In this document: positions 1 to 8,818 of the stretch, one piece after another
Layout: each line of letters opens with the position of its first letter
How positions within the stretch are numbered: position 1 is the first letter of the stretch
Assembly (NCBI RefSeq): GCF_039536325.1
Contig: NZ_BAAAYO010000002.1
Location: 558,001-622,000 of the forward strand
DNA from: Paenibacillus_AB hodogayensis
GTDB taxonomy: Bacteria; Bacillota; Bacilli; Paenibacillales; NBRC-103111
Direction: 5' to 3'
Length of the DNA: 64,000 nucleotides
Made by a program: the position numbers and the translations under genes
Notes under the pieces: generated by a model
The model's input: only the letters and a program-made list of their open reading frames with translations
What the model was told of the DNA's origin: nothing
Database searches by the model: none

Positions 1-1
1 C

Positions 2-820
2 ATGCAAACGGAAGAGAACGTCAGCTATCACCATATGGCAACCGCGTTCGTCCGGGGCAAATGGAGCAATTTGAAGGACGGCGGCTCGTCGATGCTGATG
101 CAAAAATGCTGCCACGACCTCGACCTGATTACATGGATGAAAGGAAATGTGCGTCCGGTCAAAGTAAACAGCTTCGGTAATTTGTCCCAGTTCCGCTCGG
201 AAAAGGCTCCGGAAGGCTCCGGAACGCGCTGTGTCGTCGATTGCCGGATTGAGGCGTCGTGTCCTTACTCCGCCCGGCAAATGTACCTGGAGCAGAAGAT
301 GTGGGGGCCATACGCCTGGGACAATATGCACCTGGGCGAAACGCCTTCGAAGGAAGAACAACTGGAGTCGCTGCGGACGACCAACCCGTACGGACGCTGC
401 GTATGGCGATGCGACAATGATGTGGTGGATCACCAGACGGTCATCATCGAATTCGAGGATGGCAGCACCGCTTCGCATAATATGACGGGCGCCACCTCCA
501 GAGGGTACCGCTCCATCCACATTACGGGCACGAAAGGCGAAATCTCCGGCATTTTGGAGGACGGCTGCTTCCGGGTACGGCGTCCCGACCTGCGCTCCGT
601 CGACCGGTATACTGAGGAACTTGTCGAGCTTAACGTCTCCAACGATATGCACGGCGGAGGCGACCTCCGCCTCGTGGCGGACTTCGTCAGCACCCTGCGC
701 GGGGAGACGCCCTCGCTGTCCTCCACCTCGCTCGACAAGTCCATCTACGGACATCAAATCGGCTTTTTGGCCGATCGGGCGCGGCTGCAAAACCGGGTTG
801 TGGCGATTAGCGCTCTCTAA
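2..820 (+). CDS. Gfo/Idh/MocA-family oxidoreductase, 3' part only
   Basis: This is the C-terminal part of an NAD(P)-dependent sugar or cyclitol dehydrogenase of the Gfo/Idh/MocA family. The frame is open at the left edge, so the N-terminal Rossmann domain and true start lie outside the window. The visible 272 codons carry the KCCHDLD motif at residues 35-41, which in this family supplies the His/Asp of the active site, followed by the typical alpha/beta substrate domain (FEDGSTASHNMTGAT, then an HITGTKGEI strand). The substrate cannot be read from sequence. A rho-independent terminator follows about 40 bases after the stop. Confidence 0.85.
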   Translation: MQTEENVSYHHMATAFVRGKWSNLKDGGSSMLMQKCCHDLDLITWMKGNVRPVKVNSFGNLSQFRSEKAPEGSGTRCVVDCRIEASCPYSARQMYLEQKMWGPYAWDNMHLGETPSKEEQLESLRTTNPYGRCVWRCDNDVVDHQTVIIEFEDGSTASHNMTGATSRGYRSIHITGTKGEISGILEDGCFRVRRPDLRSVDRYTEELVELNVSNDMHGGGDLRLVADFVSTLRGETPSLSSTSLDKSIYGHQIGFLADRARLQNRVVAISAL

Positions 821-860
821 CGGGAACAGAGGCAAGACATAGGATGTCATACGAATACGA

Positions 861-907
861 ATCCAGGCAGGCCGGACGACTTTTTTCCGGACGGCCTGGA
901 TTTTTTA
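861..907 (+). terminator. Rho-independent terminator
   Basis: The arms ATCCAGGC and GCCTGGAT close a GC-rich hairpin with a further CCGG/CCGG pair inside, followed by TTTTTT. It ends transcription of the oxidoreductase gene. Confidence 0.8.
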
Positions 908-1021
908 TGGATAGAATGCGTCCAACATACGGACAAGCTTGTATTCCCCGGAAGGATATGGTATCGTTTCGCTGAAAAATCGTGCTGCAATCGCATTGCG
1001 GCAGGAAACGGAGGCCGCCCT

Positions 1022-1609
1022 ATGGGATTTATGTCGGTATTGAGCTTTGCCCACCGCTGCGTGACCGAACGATTGCGTCCCGGGGAGATCGCGGTGGACG
1101 CAACCGCAGGCACCGGCGCGGATACGGCCTTTCTATGCGGCGCAGTCGGATCCGCAGGTACCGTTTACGCCTTCGATATTCAGCAGGAGGCGCTGGATCG
1201 CGCGGCCGAACGGGTCGCGGCTCTCCATGCGACCGCCCCTAGGTTGCATTTGCTGCTGCAAAGCCATGCCGAGCTGGAGCAGGCGCTGCCGCCCGACGAG
1301 CGGGGCCGCGTAGGCGCCGTGATGTTCAACCTCGGCTACTTGCCCGGCGGCGACCAGACCGTCATCACCCGGCCCGAATCGACGTTGCCGGCGCTTGACG
1401 CGGCCGTCTCCGTACTGAGAGCCGGCGGTATTCTTACGGTCGTATTGTATCCGGGACATGACGGAGGCCGGGAGGAAGCCGAAAGCGTCCAGCGATGGGC
1501 CGCTGCGCTGCCGGAGGCGGCTTTCCAGACGCTTCTGTACCGGTTTGCAAACCGGAGCAACAATCCGCCATACGTTATTGCGATCGAAAAAAGAAAGGTG
1601 TACAGTTAA
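1022..1609 (+). CDS. mnmM: tRNA (mnm5s2U34) methyltransferase, YtqB/MnmM family
   Basis: A 195-residue class I SAM-dependent methyltransferase of the rRNA_methylase/YtqB family (PF06962). The SAM-binding motif VDATAGTGADTAF is near residues 20-32, the acidic motif YAFDIQ near 49-54, and the family signature MFNLGYLPGGD near 100-110. Members in Bacillus methylate nm5s2U34 to mnm5s2U34 in tRNAs such as Lys-UUU and Glu-UUC; both of those tRNAs are encoded at about 51 kb here. The start has GGAGG at good spacing. manA follows after about 39 bases, suggesting co-transcription. The family call is firm; the exact modification is inferred from the family. Confidence 0.85.
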   Translation: MGFMSVLSFAHRCVTERLRPGEIAVDATAGTGADTAFLCGAVGSAGTVYAFDIQQEALDRAAERVAALHATAPRLHLLLQSHAELEQALPPDERGRVGAVMFNLGYLPGGDQTVITRPESTLPALDAAVSVLRAGGILTVVLYPGHDGGREEAESVQRWAAALPEAAFQTLLYRFANRSNNPPYVIAIEKRKVYS

Positions 1610-1648
1610 AAGCATCGGCTACAACGAGGAAGCGAGGGACAATGCCGC

Positions 1649-2614
1649 ATGAAATCATATCCTCTTCAATTCAAGGCAGAAATGAAAGAACGGGTTTGGG
1701 GCGGACGGGCGCTGGAGCAATTCGGTTTGGAGCTGCCGGAAGGCCCGATCGGCGAAGGCTGGATGATCGGCGATCATCCGAACGGCACGACGAAGGTCGT
1801 CAACGGTCCGCTGGCCGGCATGGGGCTGGATGAGGTCCGCCGCCAGTACGGCAGTACGATGTTCGGAGCGAAAAGCGACACCAGCGATGGCAAACGTTTC
1901 CCGCTGCTAATCAAGCTGCTCGACTGCAACGACGACTTGTCCGTGCAGGTGCATCCGGACAACGACTATACCGGATTGCCGGAGGGCGAGCTGGGCAAGA
2001 CGGAAATGTGGTACGTGCTTGATGCCAAGCCGGGAGCCCGGATCATTTACGGGCTGAAGCCGGGACTTGACCGCGCATCGTTCGCGCAAGGCATTGCCGA
2101 TAACCGGATCATGGATTGTTTGCAAGCCGTCGAGGTGCAGGCAGGCGATTCGTTCTATATTCCGGCCGGCACGGTGCATGCTTTATGCGCAGGGGTGCTG
2201 GTGGCCGAGATCCAGCAAAATTCCGATACGACGTACCGGCTTTACGATTACGACCGGCCGGGGCTGGACGGACGGCCTCGCGAGCTGCATATCGAGGATT
2301 CGTTGAACGTAACCGCCTACGGGGAGAGCGGGGCGACCCGCATGAAGACGGTTGTGGCGTCCGCAAACGAATGGCTGCGGCTTGCCTCCGCCCCTTATTT
2401 TATAGTCGATAAAGGCGTCGTAGAAGGCTCCTGGCAGCTTGCTGCGTCTCCCGAAAGCTTCACCATTATCGTCGTATGCGACGGAACGGGGACGCTCGAT
2501 TGGGCCGACGGCTCTCTCGCCGCTAAGCGCGGCGATTGCTTTCTGCTGCCCGCCGACCTAGGCGCCTACTCTCTGCACGGCAGCATAACCGTGCTGCGCA
2601 GCTATTTGCCGTAA
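1649..2614 (+). CDS. manA: Mannose-6-phosphate isomerase, class I
   Basis: A 321-residue cupin-fold isomerase interconverting mannose-6-phosphate and fructose-6-phosphate, feeding mannose into glycolysis or GDP-mannose synthesis. The N-terminal KERVWGG, the metal-site VQVHPDNDY (about residues 97-105), KTEMWYVLD and IPAGTVHAL (about 174-182) segments give the zinc-binding His/Glu set of the type I family. The length matches the short Gram-positive form. It follows mnmM by 39 bases. A GAGGG box lies about 11 bases before the ATG; a nearby upstream ATG is out of frame. Confidence 0.93.
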   Translation: MKSYPLQFKAEMKERVWGGRALEQFGLELPEGPIGEGWMIGDHPNGTTKVVNGPLAGMGLDEVRRQYGSTMFGAKSDTSDGKRFPLLIKLLDCNDDLSVQVHPDNDYTGLPEGELGKTEMWYVLDAKPGARIIYGLKPGLDRASFAQGIADNRIMDCLQAVEVQAGDSFYIPAGTVHALCAGVLVAEIQQNSDTTYRLYDYDRPGLDGRPRELHIEDSLNVTAYGESGATRMKTVVASANEWLRLASAPYFIVDKGVVEGSWQLAASPESFTIIVVCDGTGTLDWADGSLAAKRGDCFLLPADLGAYSLHGSITVLRSYLP

Positions 2615-2692
2615 CCGGCATGCGTCCGAAGCTTCCGACCGAACTGCAACGCCTACAGATTACGCGGCTTAGCCCGCACGGGAGCGACCTTT

Positions 2693-3460
2693 ATGGAACA
2701 ACCATCTCTTGAAATGATCCTTTTTTTGTTGTCGGTCGGGTTTGTCGCAGCATTCGTGGATTCCGTTGTCGGCGGGGGCGGATTGATATCCGTTCCCGCT
2801 CTTTTATGGACCGGCCTGCCTCCGGCCGTCGTACTCGGCACGAACAAGCTGGGCGGCACGATCTCGTCGCTGACCAGCTCGGTATCCTTTCTACTGTCGG
2901 GCAAGATGGATATCCGGCTCGTCCGCAAATGGTTTCCGCTATCGCTGCTGGGCTCGGTCGCCGGCGCTTATACCGTACGGCTCATCCCGCCCGACTTCCT
3001 GAAGCCGCTCGTCGTCGTCATGCTTGTGGTGGTTACCTTGTATACGCTGCTCGTCAAAAAGCGCACGGCCTCTTCTTCGGCTCCGCGCCTATCCGGCAAA
3101 ATGATTGCCGCCGGCGCTCTGGTCGCCCTGATCCTCGGTTATTACGACGGCTTCTTCGGCCCCGGCACGGGCTCCTTTTTGCTGTTCGCCTTCCTCCTGC
3201 TCCGCTTCGATTTCGTCGTCGCGGCAGGCAACGCCAAGGCGCTCAATCTGGCCAGCAACGCCGGTAGTCTCGTCACCTTCGCGCTCATGGGCAACGTCAA
3301 CCTGTATTACGGCATTCCGCTCGGGCTGGCTATGCTGGCAGGCGCCTTGATCGGCTCGCGCGTGGCGATCCGCCGCGGTGCCGGCTATGTGAAGCCGTTG
3401 TTCGTCGCCGTAACGACCCTCTTGATTGGCAAACAAATATGGGACCTGCTGCACGGTTAG
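2693..3460 (+). CDS. TSUP-family membrane permease (TauE/SafE)
   Basis: A 255-residue polytopic membrane protein of the sulfite exporter TauE/SafE (TSUP) family, which moves small sulfur-containing or carboxylate anions. The N-terminal VDSVVGGGGLISVPALL and the mid-protein YYDGFFGPGTGSF are the paired glycine-rich motifs of the two DUF81-type repeats. About seven to eight hydrophobic segments are visible. GGGAG precedes the ATG. It converges on the kinase gene with a 29-base gap. The substrate is unknown. Confidence 0.88.
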   Translation: MEQPSLEMILFLLSVGFVAAFVDSVVGGGGLISVPALLWTGLPPAVVLGTNKLGGTISSLTSSVSFLLSGKMDIRLVRKWFPLSLLGSVAGAYTVRLIPPDFLKPLVVVMLVVVTLYTLLVKKRTASSSAPRLSGKMIAAGALVALILGYYDGFFGPGTGSFLLFAFLLLRFDFVVAAGNAKALNLASNAGSLVTFALMGNVNLYYGIPLGLAMLAGALIGSRVAIRRGAGYVKPLFVAVTTLLIGKQIWDLLHG

Positions 3461-3489
3461 ATTAGATCCGTGGGCTCGACTTGTCCGGT

Positions 3490-4536
3490 TTAGTCCGCCG
3501 ACACGCGGGGCAGCACGATGCGCACCTCCGTGCCCGAGGGATCGCCGGACAGCTCGTAGTGGCCGCCCATCTTTTGCAGAACGACTTCGCAGAAATTCAG
3601 ACCGAGGCCGATCGAATCCTCCTTGGTCGTAAAAAAAGGGTCCTTCACCAGCTTGATCATATCGGCGGCGATGCCGGGCCCCGAATCGCGGATCGTAATC
3701 GTCGCGGTTCGGTCCGACACCTGAACGGATAAGCGGACGATGCCTTTTTGTTCGTGGGATGCCTCGAACGAATTTTTAATAAACTCGTTGATGACCTCGC
3801 GCAGGTAATGAGGATCGATCAGCAGTTGGCCGTCGTCCGAAGGAAATTCGCAAACGAGCGGAACCCGTTTCTTGATCGCGTCCCGCTGCAGGTTAGGCAC
3901 GTACGTTTCCAAAAACGACGATAGCAGCACCGGACGAAGATCGAGATGAAACGGCTTGCCCAGATGCAGCCAGCGCTGGACGTAATTGTTGATTTCCGTA
4001 ACCTGGTGATTGGCGAGTGTAATGTAATGCCCGACGCTCTGGGAGACGAGATGATCGGACAAATGGCTCGAGGCGAGATTCGTCTTGAGCGTCGTCTCGA
4101 TCAACTGAAGGCTGCCCCGGACGACGGCGAGCGGATTTAGAATGCTATTGGCGGTTCCTGCCGCCATCTCTCCGATCAGCTTGCGCTTCTCGTTGGCCAG
4201 CTTCATCTCGTAAAACTGGCACAGTACGGTAATGTCGAAAAGAGCCGTGTGGTAACGCTCGTCCTCTTCTTCACTCTTGTAACAGTACAGCATCAGTTGA
4301 AGCTTGCGCCCCTCAATCATCTCATCAATCACGACTCCGGCAACGTCCTGCTTCTGCCTCGCTGCCAGCTCGACGACCTTGCGAAGCTGCGACGGCTCCG
4401 GCAGCGCTTCCTGCTCCGATATGCGGTACATGTCTTTAAATTTGGCGTTGGCCGTCACCAATTGAAGCCGCCCGTCGAATGAGGCGATGCTGAAATCGAT
4501 ATCCGGCGATCTTGTAATGAAGTCGATAACGTCCAT
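3490..4536 (-). CDS. Sensor-kinase-like protein with Asn in place of the H-box histidine
   Basis: A 348-residue cytoplasmic protein with a PAS-like N-terminal domain (residues about 1-115), a dimerisation/H-box helix and a GHKL ATPase domain (about 235-345). The H-box aligns with the sporulation-kinase pattern AAGIAHEIRNPL but reads AAGTANSILNPL: the phospho-acceptor position is Asn130 (codon AAT on the minus strand, plus-strand bases 4147-4149). The ATPase boxes are intact: N-box NEFIKNSFEA, G1 DSGPGIA, F-box PFFTTK, G2 GLGL. The ATG at 4536 has an AAAGGA site; the frame stays open upstream without a better start. No response regulator is adjacent. It is a degenerate kinase, a phosphatase or a partner-dependent kinase. 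Confidence 0.85.
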   Translation of the reverse strand: MDVIDFITRSPDIDFSIASFDGRLQLVTANAKFKDMYRISEQEALPEPSQLRKVVELAARQKQDVAGVVIDEMIEGRKLQLMLYCYKSEEEDERYHTALFDITVLCQFYEMKLANEKRKLIGEMAAGTANSILNPLAVVRGSLQLIETTLKTNLASSHLSDHLVSQSVGHYITLANHQVTEINNYVQRWLHLGKPFHLDLRPVLLSSFLETYVPNLQRDAIKKRVPLVCEFPSDDGQLLIDPHYLREVINEFIKNSFEASHEQKGIVRLSVQVSDRTATITIRDSGPGIAADMIKLVKDPFFTTKEDSIGLGLNFCEVVLQKMGGHYELSGDPSGTEVRIVLPRVSAD

Positions 4537-4648
4537 GCATTCAGCGTCCTTTAGGCTAGTAGCTGGATCGGCCCAGCGGGCTTGATTCGGGGAATCTCGA
4601 ATTGAAATCACTTCGAGTGTACCATGCAGGGCGGCAAAGAAAAAGCTA

Positions 4649-4678
4649 TTTCCGTTCCCGCGAATCGTCCGGTATAAT
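4649..4678 (+). promoter_or_regulatory. Candidate sigma-A promoter for the GHL10-like gene
   Basis: A perfect TATAAT at 4673-4678 has TTTCCG 18 bases upstream. The -35 is weak, so the call rests on the -10 and on its position about 56 bases before the start codon. Confidence 0.45.
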
Positions 4679-4733
4679 AGGAGAGAAATCAAACAGGAGT
4701 TTGTTTAAGGGTGAAAGGAGCATTAAGTGCATC

Positions 4734-5936
4734 ATGAAATCGTTACATAATGCCGTATGGCTGTACCTCGGCTCCGAGGCCCGCAATGCCGAAGAAATCG
4801 CCGCTCTGCTGGATTGGTGCGAACGAGGCAGCGTCGGTAAAATCATTGTATATTTGAGCCTGGACGGACGGCATGCGGAAACCGTCCCGGAACGGGTAGC
4901 CTTGCTGGCCGAAGCGGCGGCAAGCCGGAATATCGAGGTTCACGGCATGGTTTCTACCCTGCATCAGCGGGTCGGCAGCCGCGATCAATTACTGTTGAAC
5001 GACAAAGCCTGTTACTGCGTGGACGCGCACGGCATCTCCACCTACGACGAGCCCATCTGTGGGCACGGCTATGTGCTGGACCCTGGACATCCCGACGTCA
5101 AAGCGACCATTCCGGCAAAATGCGCGGAACTGCTCCGCCAGTTTCCCGGATTAAGCGGCATTCATCTCGATTTTATCCGTTACTACCATTACGACAGCAG
5201 GCTTGAGATTGATACGAAGAGTGCCGGGCACTGGATCGGACTGCCAAAAGCCGGTCAGCCCATCCGTCTGGAAACCGCCGACGGCGTCCGCACGACCTAT
5301 TTTATCGACGAGGCCCGCAATGCGTACAACGATCCTCCGATCGGGGACAAGCTCGTATTGTCCCGCTCGTACCGATATTGCTTCTGCGACGATTGCCTGA
5401 ACGGCTTCGAGCGGCATAGCGGAATTGCCATTCCCCGAACGCCCGGCGATACGGCAAGCATATCCCGCTGGCTGCTCGACCGTCATCCCGCCGAGTGGGC
5501 CGAATACCGCGCTTCGCTCATTACGTCGCTTGTCGGCTCGATTCGCCAAGCCTTACGAGACGTGCGCGCCGACGCCAAATTGTCCGCCGCCGTCTGGTAC
5601 AACGCCCCTTACGGAAACGAGCTGCGCGGCGAACCGTTCCTGCCGGAAAGCGAATACGAATGCTTCGGGCAAAAATGGTGGGAATGGGCGGAGCGCGGCT
5701 ACGTCGACTTCGTCTGCCCGATGGACTACTGGATGAAGCCCGGCAGCTTCGCAGGCATCGTCGAAGGGCAAATTCGCAAAGCGGCAGGACGCGTACCGGT
5801 TTACGCCGGGTTGCTGAAAACCGCGGAATACGACATCGGGCAGGAGCAGTTCGAAGAGTATGTCCGTCGTGCCGGGGACAGTGGCGCGGACGGCATCTGC
5901 CTGTTCCACTACGGTTCCTGGAAGCAGCTGCTTTAA
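4734..5936 (+). CDS. GHL10-like glycoside hydrolase family protein
   Basis: A 400-residue protein resembling the TIM-barrel glycosyl-hydrolase-like GHL10/COG1649 group. Barrel strands with acidic ends are visible: GIHLDFIRYY (about residues 142-151) and FVCPMDYWM (about 326-334), plus a CFCDDC segment that could bind metal. There is no signal peptide, so it is probably cytoplasmic. The ATG at 4734 is chosen because the homologous part begins there and GAAAGGAG lies upstream at slightly long spacing. lepB starts 28 bases downstream, suggesting an operon. The substrate is unknown. Confidence 0.7.
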   Translation: MKSLHNAVWLYLGSEARNAEEIAALLDWCERGSVGKIIVYLSLDGRHAETVPERVALLAEAAASRNIEVHGMVSTLHQRVGSRDQLLLNDKACYCVDAHGISTYDEPICGHGYVLDPGHPDVKATIPAKCAELLRQFPGLSGIHLDFIRYYHYDSRLEIDTKSAGHWIGLPKAGQPIRLETADGVRTTYFIDEARNAYNDPPIGDKLVLSRSYRYCFCDDCLNGFERHSGIAIPRTPGDTASISRWLLDRHPAEWAEYRASLITSLVGSIRQALRDVRADAKLSAAVWYNAPYGNELRGEPFLPESEYECFGQKWWEWAERGYVDFVCPMDYWMKPGSFAGIVEGQIRKAAGRVPVYAGLLKTAEYDIGQEQFEEYVRRAGDSGADGICLFHYGSWKQLL

Positions 5937-5964
5937 TTACGCCCGGAAAAGGAGCCTTGCCGCC

Positions 5965-6489
5965 ATGCAGCGCTGGAAAGCGATTTTGAAAGAATGGGTG
6001 CCGCCTCTCGCCATCGCGGTCATCCTAAGCTTGATTATTCAAACGTACGTAGCCCAAGCCGTGAAAGTACCGAGCGGCTCCATGGAGCCGAATATCATGA
6101 TCAACGACCGGCTTGTGATGGAGAAGCTGATCAAGTTTACCGATTTCGACCATGGGGACATTGTCGTCTTCAACCATGCGGCCGAGAACAAGGACCAGGT
6201 CCGCTACGTCAAAAGGCTGATCGGGCTTCCCGGCGATACGATCGAAGTGCGTGAAGGCTCTTTGTTCCGCAACGGGGAGAAAGTCGACGAGCCTTATTTG
6301 AAAAACAAAATGAACTACACGTTCGCCAAAGTGACCGTGCCCGACAATCATTATTTCTTCCTCGGCGATAACCGCAATAACAGCTACGACGGACACTCGT
6401 GGCCGAATCGCTTTGTCGACAAGAGCGAGCTTGTCGGCAAAATCATGTTCCGTTTTTATCCGCTCAGCCATGCCGGACCGTTGCAATAG
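5965..6489 (+). CDS. lepB: Signal peptidase I
   Basis: A 174-residue membrane-anchored type I signal peptidase that removes signal peptides from exported proteins. One N-terminal transmembrane segment (residues about 13-30) is followed by the catalytic serine motif PSGSMEPNI (Ser39), the lysine motif RYVKRLIGLPGD (Lys near residue 82) and the C-terminal box GDNRNNSYDGHSW. The size is that of a Gram-positive Sip enzyme. The start has AAAAGGAG. It follows the GHL10-like gene closely and is probably co-transcribed. Confidence 0.95.
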   Translation: MQRWKAILKEWVPPLAIAVILSLIIQTYVAQAVKVPSGSMEPNIMINDRLVMEKLIKFTDFDHGDIVVFNHAAENKDQVRYVKRLIGLPGDTIEVREGSLFRNGEKVDEPYLKNKMNYTFAKVTVPDNHYFFLGDNRNNSYDGHSWPNRFVDKSELVGKIMFRFYPLSHAGPLQ

Positions 6490-6532
6490 CGGCGGTTCTT
6501 TTTTTTGGCTTCCGGGATCCCCCTTTCTTTTT

Positions 6533-6601
6533 GTAAGTTACAAATGGAAGGTAAGGCTTACTTTTGTCAAGTAACTATGTTAAAATAAAGATGTAGTTTA
6601 C
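6533..6601 (+). promoter_or_regulatory. Repeated GTAAnnnTTAC-type palindromes and promoter of the HxlR gene
   Basis: Three short dyads occur just before the regulator gene: GTAAGTTAC (6533-6541), the perfect GTAAGGCTTAC (6551-6561) and GTAGTTTAC (6593-6601), with a half-site GTAAC at 6571. They surround a likely promoter (TTGTCA, then TAAAGA 16 bases later). HxlR proteins commonly bind such dyads and autoregulate, so this is a likely operator array. Confidence 0.55.
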
Positions 6602-6619
6602 GTTTTAGGAGATGAGAGT

Positions 6620-6946
6620 ATGGAAAACGCAGGCCATGACATGCATTTGTGTCCCAAGTTCGAGACAGCCTTCGAGCTGCTCGGGAAACGTTGGACCGGC
6701 TTGATCATCCGCGTATTGATGAACGGCCCGATGCGGTTCAAAGATATATCGTCGATGATACCCGATATGAGCGACCGCATGCTTACCGAGCGGTTCAAGG
6801 AATTGGAGCAGGCAGGCATCGTCGTCCGCAACGTCTATCCGGAAATGCCGATTCGCATCGAATATTCCTTGACGGAGAAAGGAAAAGCGCTCCGTCCGGT
6901 CATGGATGCCGTCCAAGTCTGGGGAGACGATTGGATTTGCAAATGA
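6620..6946 (+). CDS. HxlR-family winged-helix transcriptional regulator
   Basis: A 108-residue DNA-binding regulator. The family pattern is clear: N-terminal Cys (LCPKFETAFELLGKRWT, about residues 11-27), recognition region RFKDISSMIPDMSDRMLTE and wing YSLTEKGKAL. The conserved early Cys suggests thiol or aldehyde sensing as in HypR and YodB relatives, which is inference. The gene has TTAGGAGATG before its ATG and stands alone between lepB and a convergent chemoreceptor, so its target may be itself or distant. Confidence 0.9.
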   Translation: MENAGHDMHLCPKFETAFELLGKRWTGLIIRVLMNGPMRFKDISSMIPDMSDRMLTERFKELEQAGIVVRNVYPEMPIRIEYSLTEKGKALRPVMDAVQVWGDDWICK

Positions 6947-6968
6947 AACCTGACATCGGCGCACAATG

Positions 6969-7018
6969 AATAAGGACATTTCCTCCGTCACCCGACGGCA
7001 TGCGGAAATGTCCTTATT
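6969..7018. terminator. Bidirectional terminator
   Basis: The perfect 15-base arms AATAAGGACATTTCC (6969-6983) and GGAAATGTCCTTATT (7004-7018) lie between the convergent HxlR and chemoreceptor genes. The loop holds a small CCGTC/GACGG stem. A/T runs on both sides suit termination in both directions. Confidence 0.85.
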
Positions 7019-7030
7019 TGTTCTTGCGAT

Positions 7031-8785
7031 TTAAACCCGGAAACGGGTAACTGACTTCTGAAGCTGTTCGGCGAGACGATTCAACCGGTCCGCTTGGCTG
7101 CTAAGCTGCTCCATGGTCGCCAGTTGTTCTTCCGTCGAAGCGGATATATTCTGCGTCCCTTCCGCACCAAGCGCGGTAATGCGGGCCATTTCCTGCAACG
7201 AAGCGGCGACCTCCTCGGAGCTGGCAGACATTTGCTCGGCGGCGGAGGACGCCTCCTGTACTTGCTCGACAACGTCTCGGGTCGTCTCCATGATCCGTTC
7301 GAACGACTCCCCGGATTTTCTGGTCAGTTCGACTCCTTCGCCGACATCGCGCTCGCCCCGGTCCATCTCCTGCACCGCATACCCGATATCCGCTTGAATC
7401 GCCTGCACGAGCCGGATGACCTCCTGCGCCGAAGCTTCCGACTGCAACGCCAGCTTCTTGACTTCCCCGGCCACGACGGCGAATCCGCGTCCCTGCTCGC
7501 CGGCACGCGCCGCTTCGATCGAAGCGTTCAGCGCAAGCAGATTCGTCTGCGAGGCGATAGCCGTGATGACCTCCACAATGTCCCCGACTTCGCGGGAGCG
7601 CTGATCCAGCTTGTGCACGACGGAAGCCAGATCGGTTACGGTGCTGCTAACCCGGTTCATCTGCTCGACCGACCGGCGAACGTTGTCCTGGCCGTCCTCC
7701 GCGGCTTGGGACGTCCGGAGCGACGCGTCGAAAGCGTTCGAGGAGGTAAAAGCGATACGGCCAATGCCGGCCGCCATCTCCTCCATCGCGCGCGAGCTTT
7801 CCTCGGTGGACTGGGCCTGGGAATCCATTCCGGCGGCTATGTCCTGTACGGAAGAAACAATATGCCTCGAAGCTTTCGTGGTCTCGTCGATCGAGGAAGC
7901 GAGCCCATTCGAAGCGGACAACACCTGCTCCGAACCCGACTGCACCTGCACGACGAGCGTCTTCAACTGCTCGTTCATTTCGTTGAAATCGGCGGCAAGC
8001 TGTCCGATTTCGTCCCGGTTCGTGACAGCGAGCGGCGGCGAGGTCAAGTCTCCTCCGGCAATCCGTTTCGTCCTTTGGGCCACGCGTGCGATCGGCCCGG
8101 CGATATGGCCGGCGAACAGCCAGATGATGGCCGCCCCGATGACAAGGCAGATTGCAAGCGTTAGAAGCATGTTGGTTAAAATATGGCTTTGACCTTCATT
8201 ATAGTCTTTCATATAGGAACCGGCGGAAATAATCCAGTTCCATCTCGGCTCAAGCTCGGCATACGATATTTTCATCGCTTCCTTCGTGCTTTTCGGCAAC
8301 GGCCACATGTAATAGGTGTTTCCGCCTCCGGCCTGCGCCTTTTTGATCAAATCCTGTATGTAGTAATGGCCGTCGCTCGTCTTCTTGTCCCAAATGTTCT
8401 CGCCTTCGAGCAGCGGATGCGCGAGCAGCACTCCGTTGCTGTCCAGAACGAAGAAATAACCGTTCTCCCCGATATCGATTTTCGGGTTGATCGAGCGTTT
8501 ACCTTCGGCATTCTTTTCTCCGATGAGCATCTTCTTGACCTGCTCTTTGGCCTCGTCCAGCGGAATCCTTCCACTCTTCACAGCATCGTCCATCAAACCG
8601 ACCATTTCCATCGCCAGGCGGACGTTGCTCTGCAGCTTGCTTTCGATCAGCTTGTCCGTTTCCATCTTCGCCACCTGGTAACTGACGAGGCCTACGATTA
8701 ACGTAGGAAGCGCCAACAGCAGCAAGGAGACGACAATCATTTTTTGCCTTATTTTCCAGCGTTGTCGCAATACGGAAGTGCTCAA
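7031..8785 (-). CDS. Methyl-accepting chemotaxis protein
   Basis: A 584-residue chemoreceptor. A transmembrane helix (about residues 16-37) leads to an extracellular Cache-type sensor (FFVLDSNGVLLAHPLLEG), a second transmembrane helix (about 205-228), a HAMP linker and a long coiled-coil signalling domain whose hairpin tip EVITAIASQTNLLALNA and following IEAARAGEQGRGFAVVA are unmistakable. It would signal through CheW/CheA. The start is TTG at 8785 with GGGAGAGG upstream; the first ATG is internal to the transmembrane helix. No che genes are adjacent, so this is a scattered receptor of unknown ligand. Confidence 0.93.
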   Translation of the reverse strand: MSTSVLRQRWKIRQKMIVVSLLLLALPTLIVGLVSYQVAKMETDKLIESKLQSNVRLAMEMVGLMDDAVKSGRIPLDEAKEQVKKMLIGEKNAEGKRSINPKIDIGENGYFFVLDSNGVLLAHPLLEGENIWDKKTSDGHYYIQDLIKKAQAGGGNTYYMWPLPKSTKEAMKISYAELEPRWNWIISAGSYMKDYNEGQSHILTNMLLTLAICLVIGAAIIWLFAGHIAGPIARVAQRTKRIAGGDLTSPPLAVTNRDEIGQLAADFNEMNEQLKTLVVQVQSGSEQVLSASNGLASSIDETTKASRHIVSSVQDIAAGMDSQAQSTEESSRAMEEMAAGIGRIAFTSSNAFDASLRTSQAAEDGQDNVRRSVEQMNRVSSTVTDLASVVHKLDQRSREVGDIVEVITAIASQTNLLALNASIEAARAGEQGRGFAVVAGEVKKLALQSEASAQEVIRLVQAIQADIGYAVQEMDRGERDVGEGVELTRKSGESFERIMETTRDVVEQVQEASSAAEQMSASSEEVAASLQEMARITALGAEGTQNISASTEEQLATMEQLSSQADRLNRLAEQLQKSVTRFRV

Positions 8786-8818
8786 TTCCGGTCCTCTCCC
8801 TTTTTATCTTTTTCCGAC

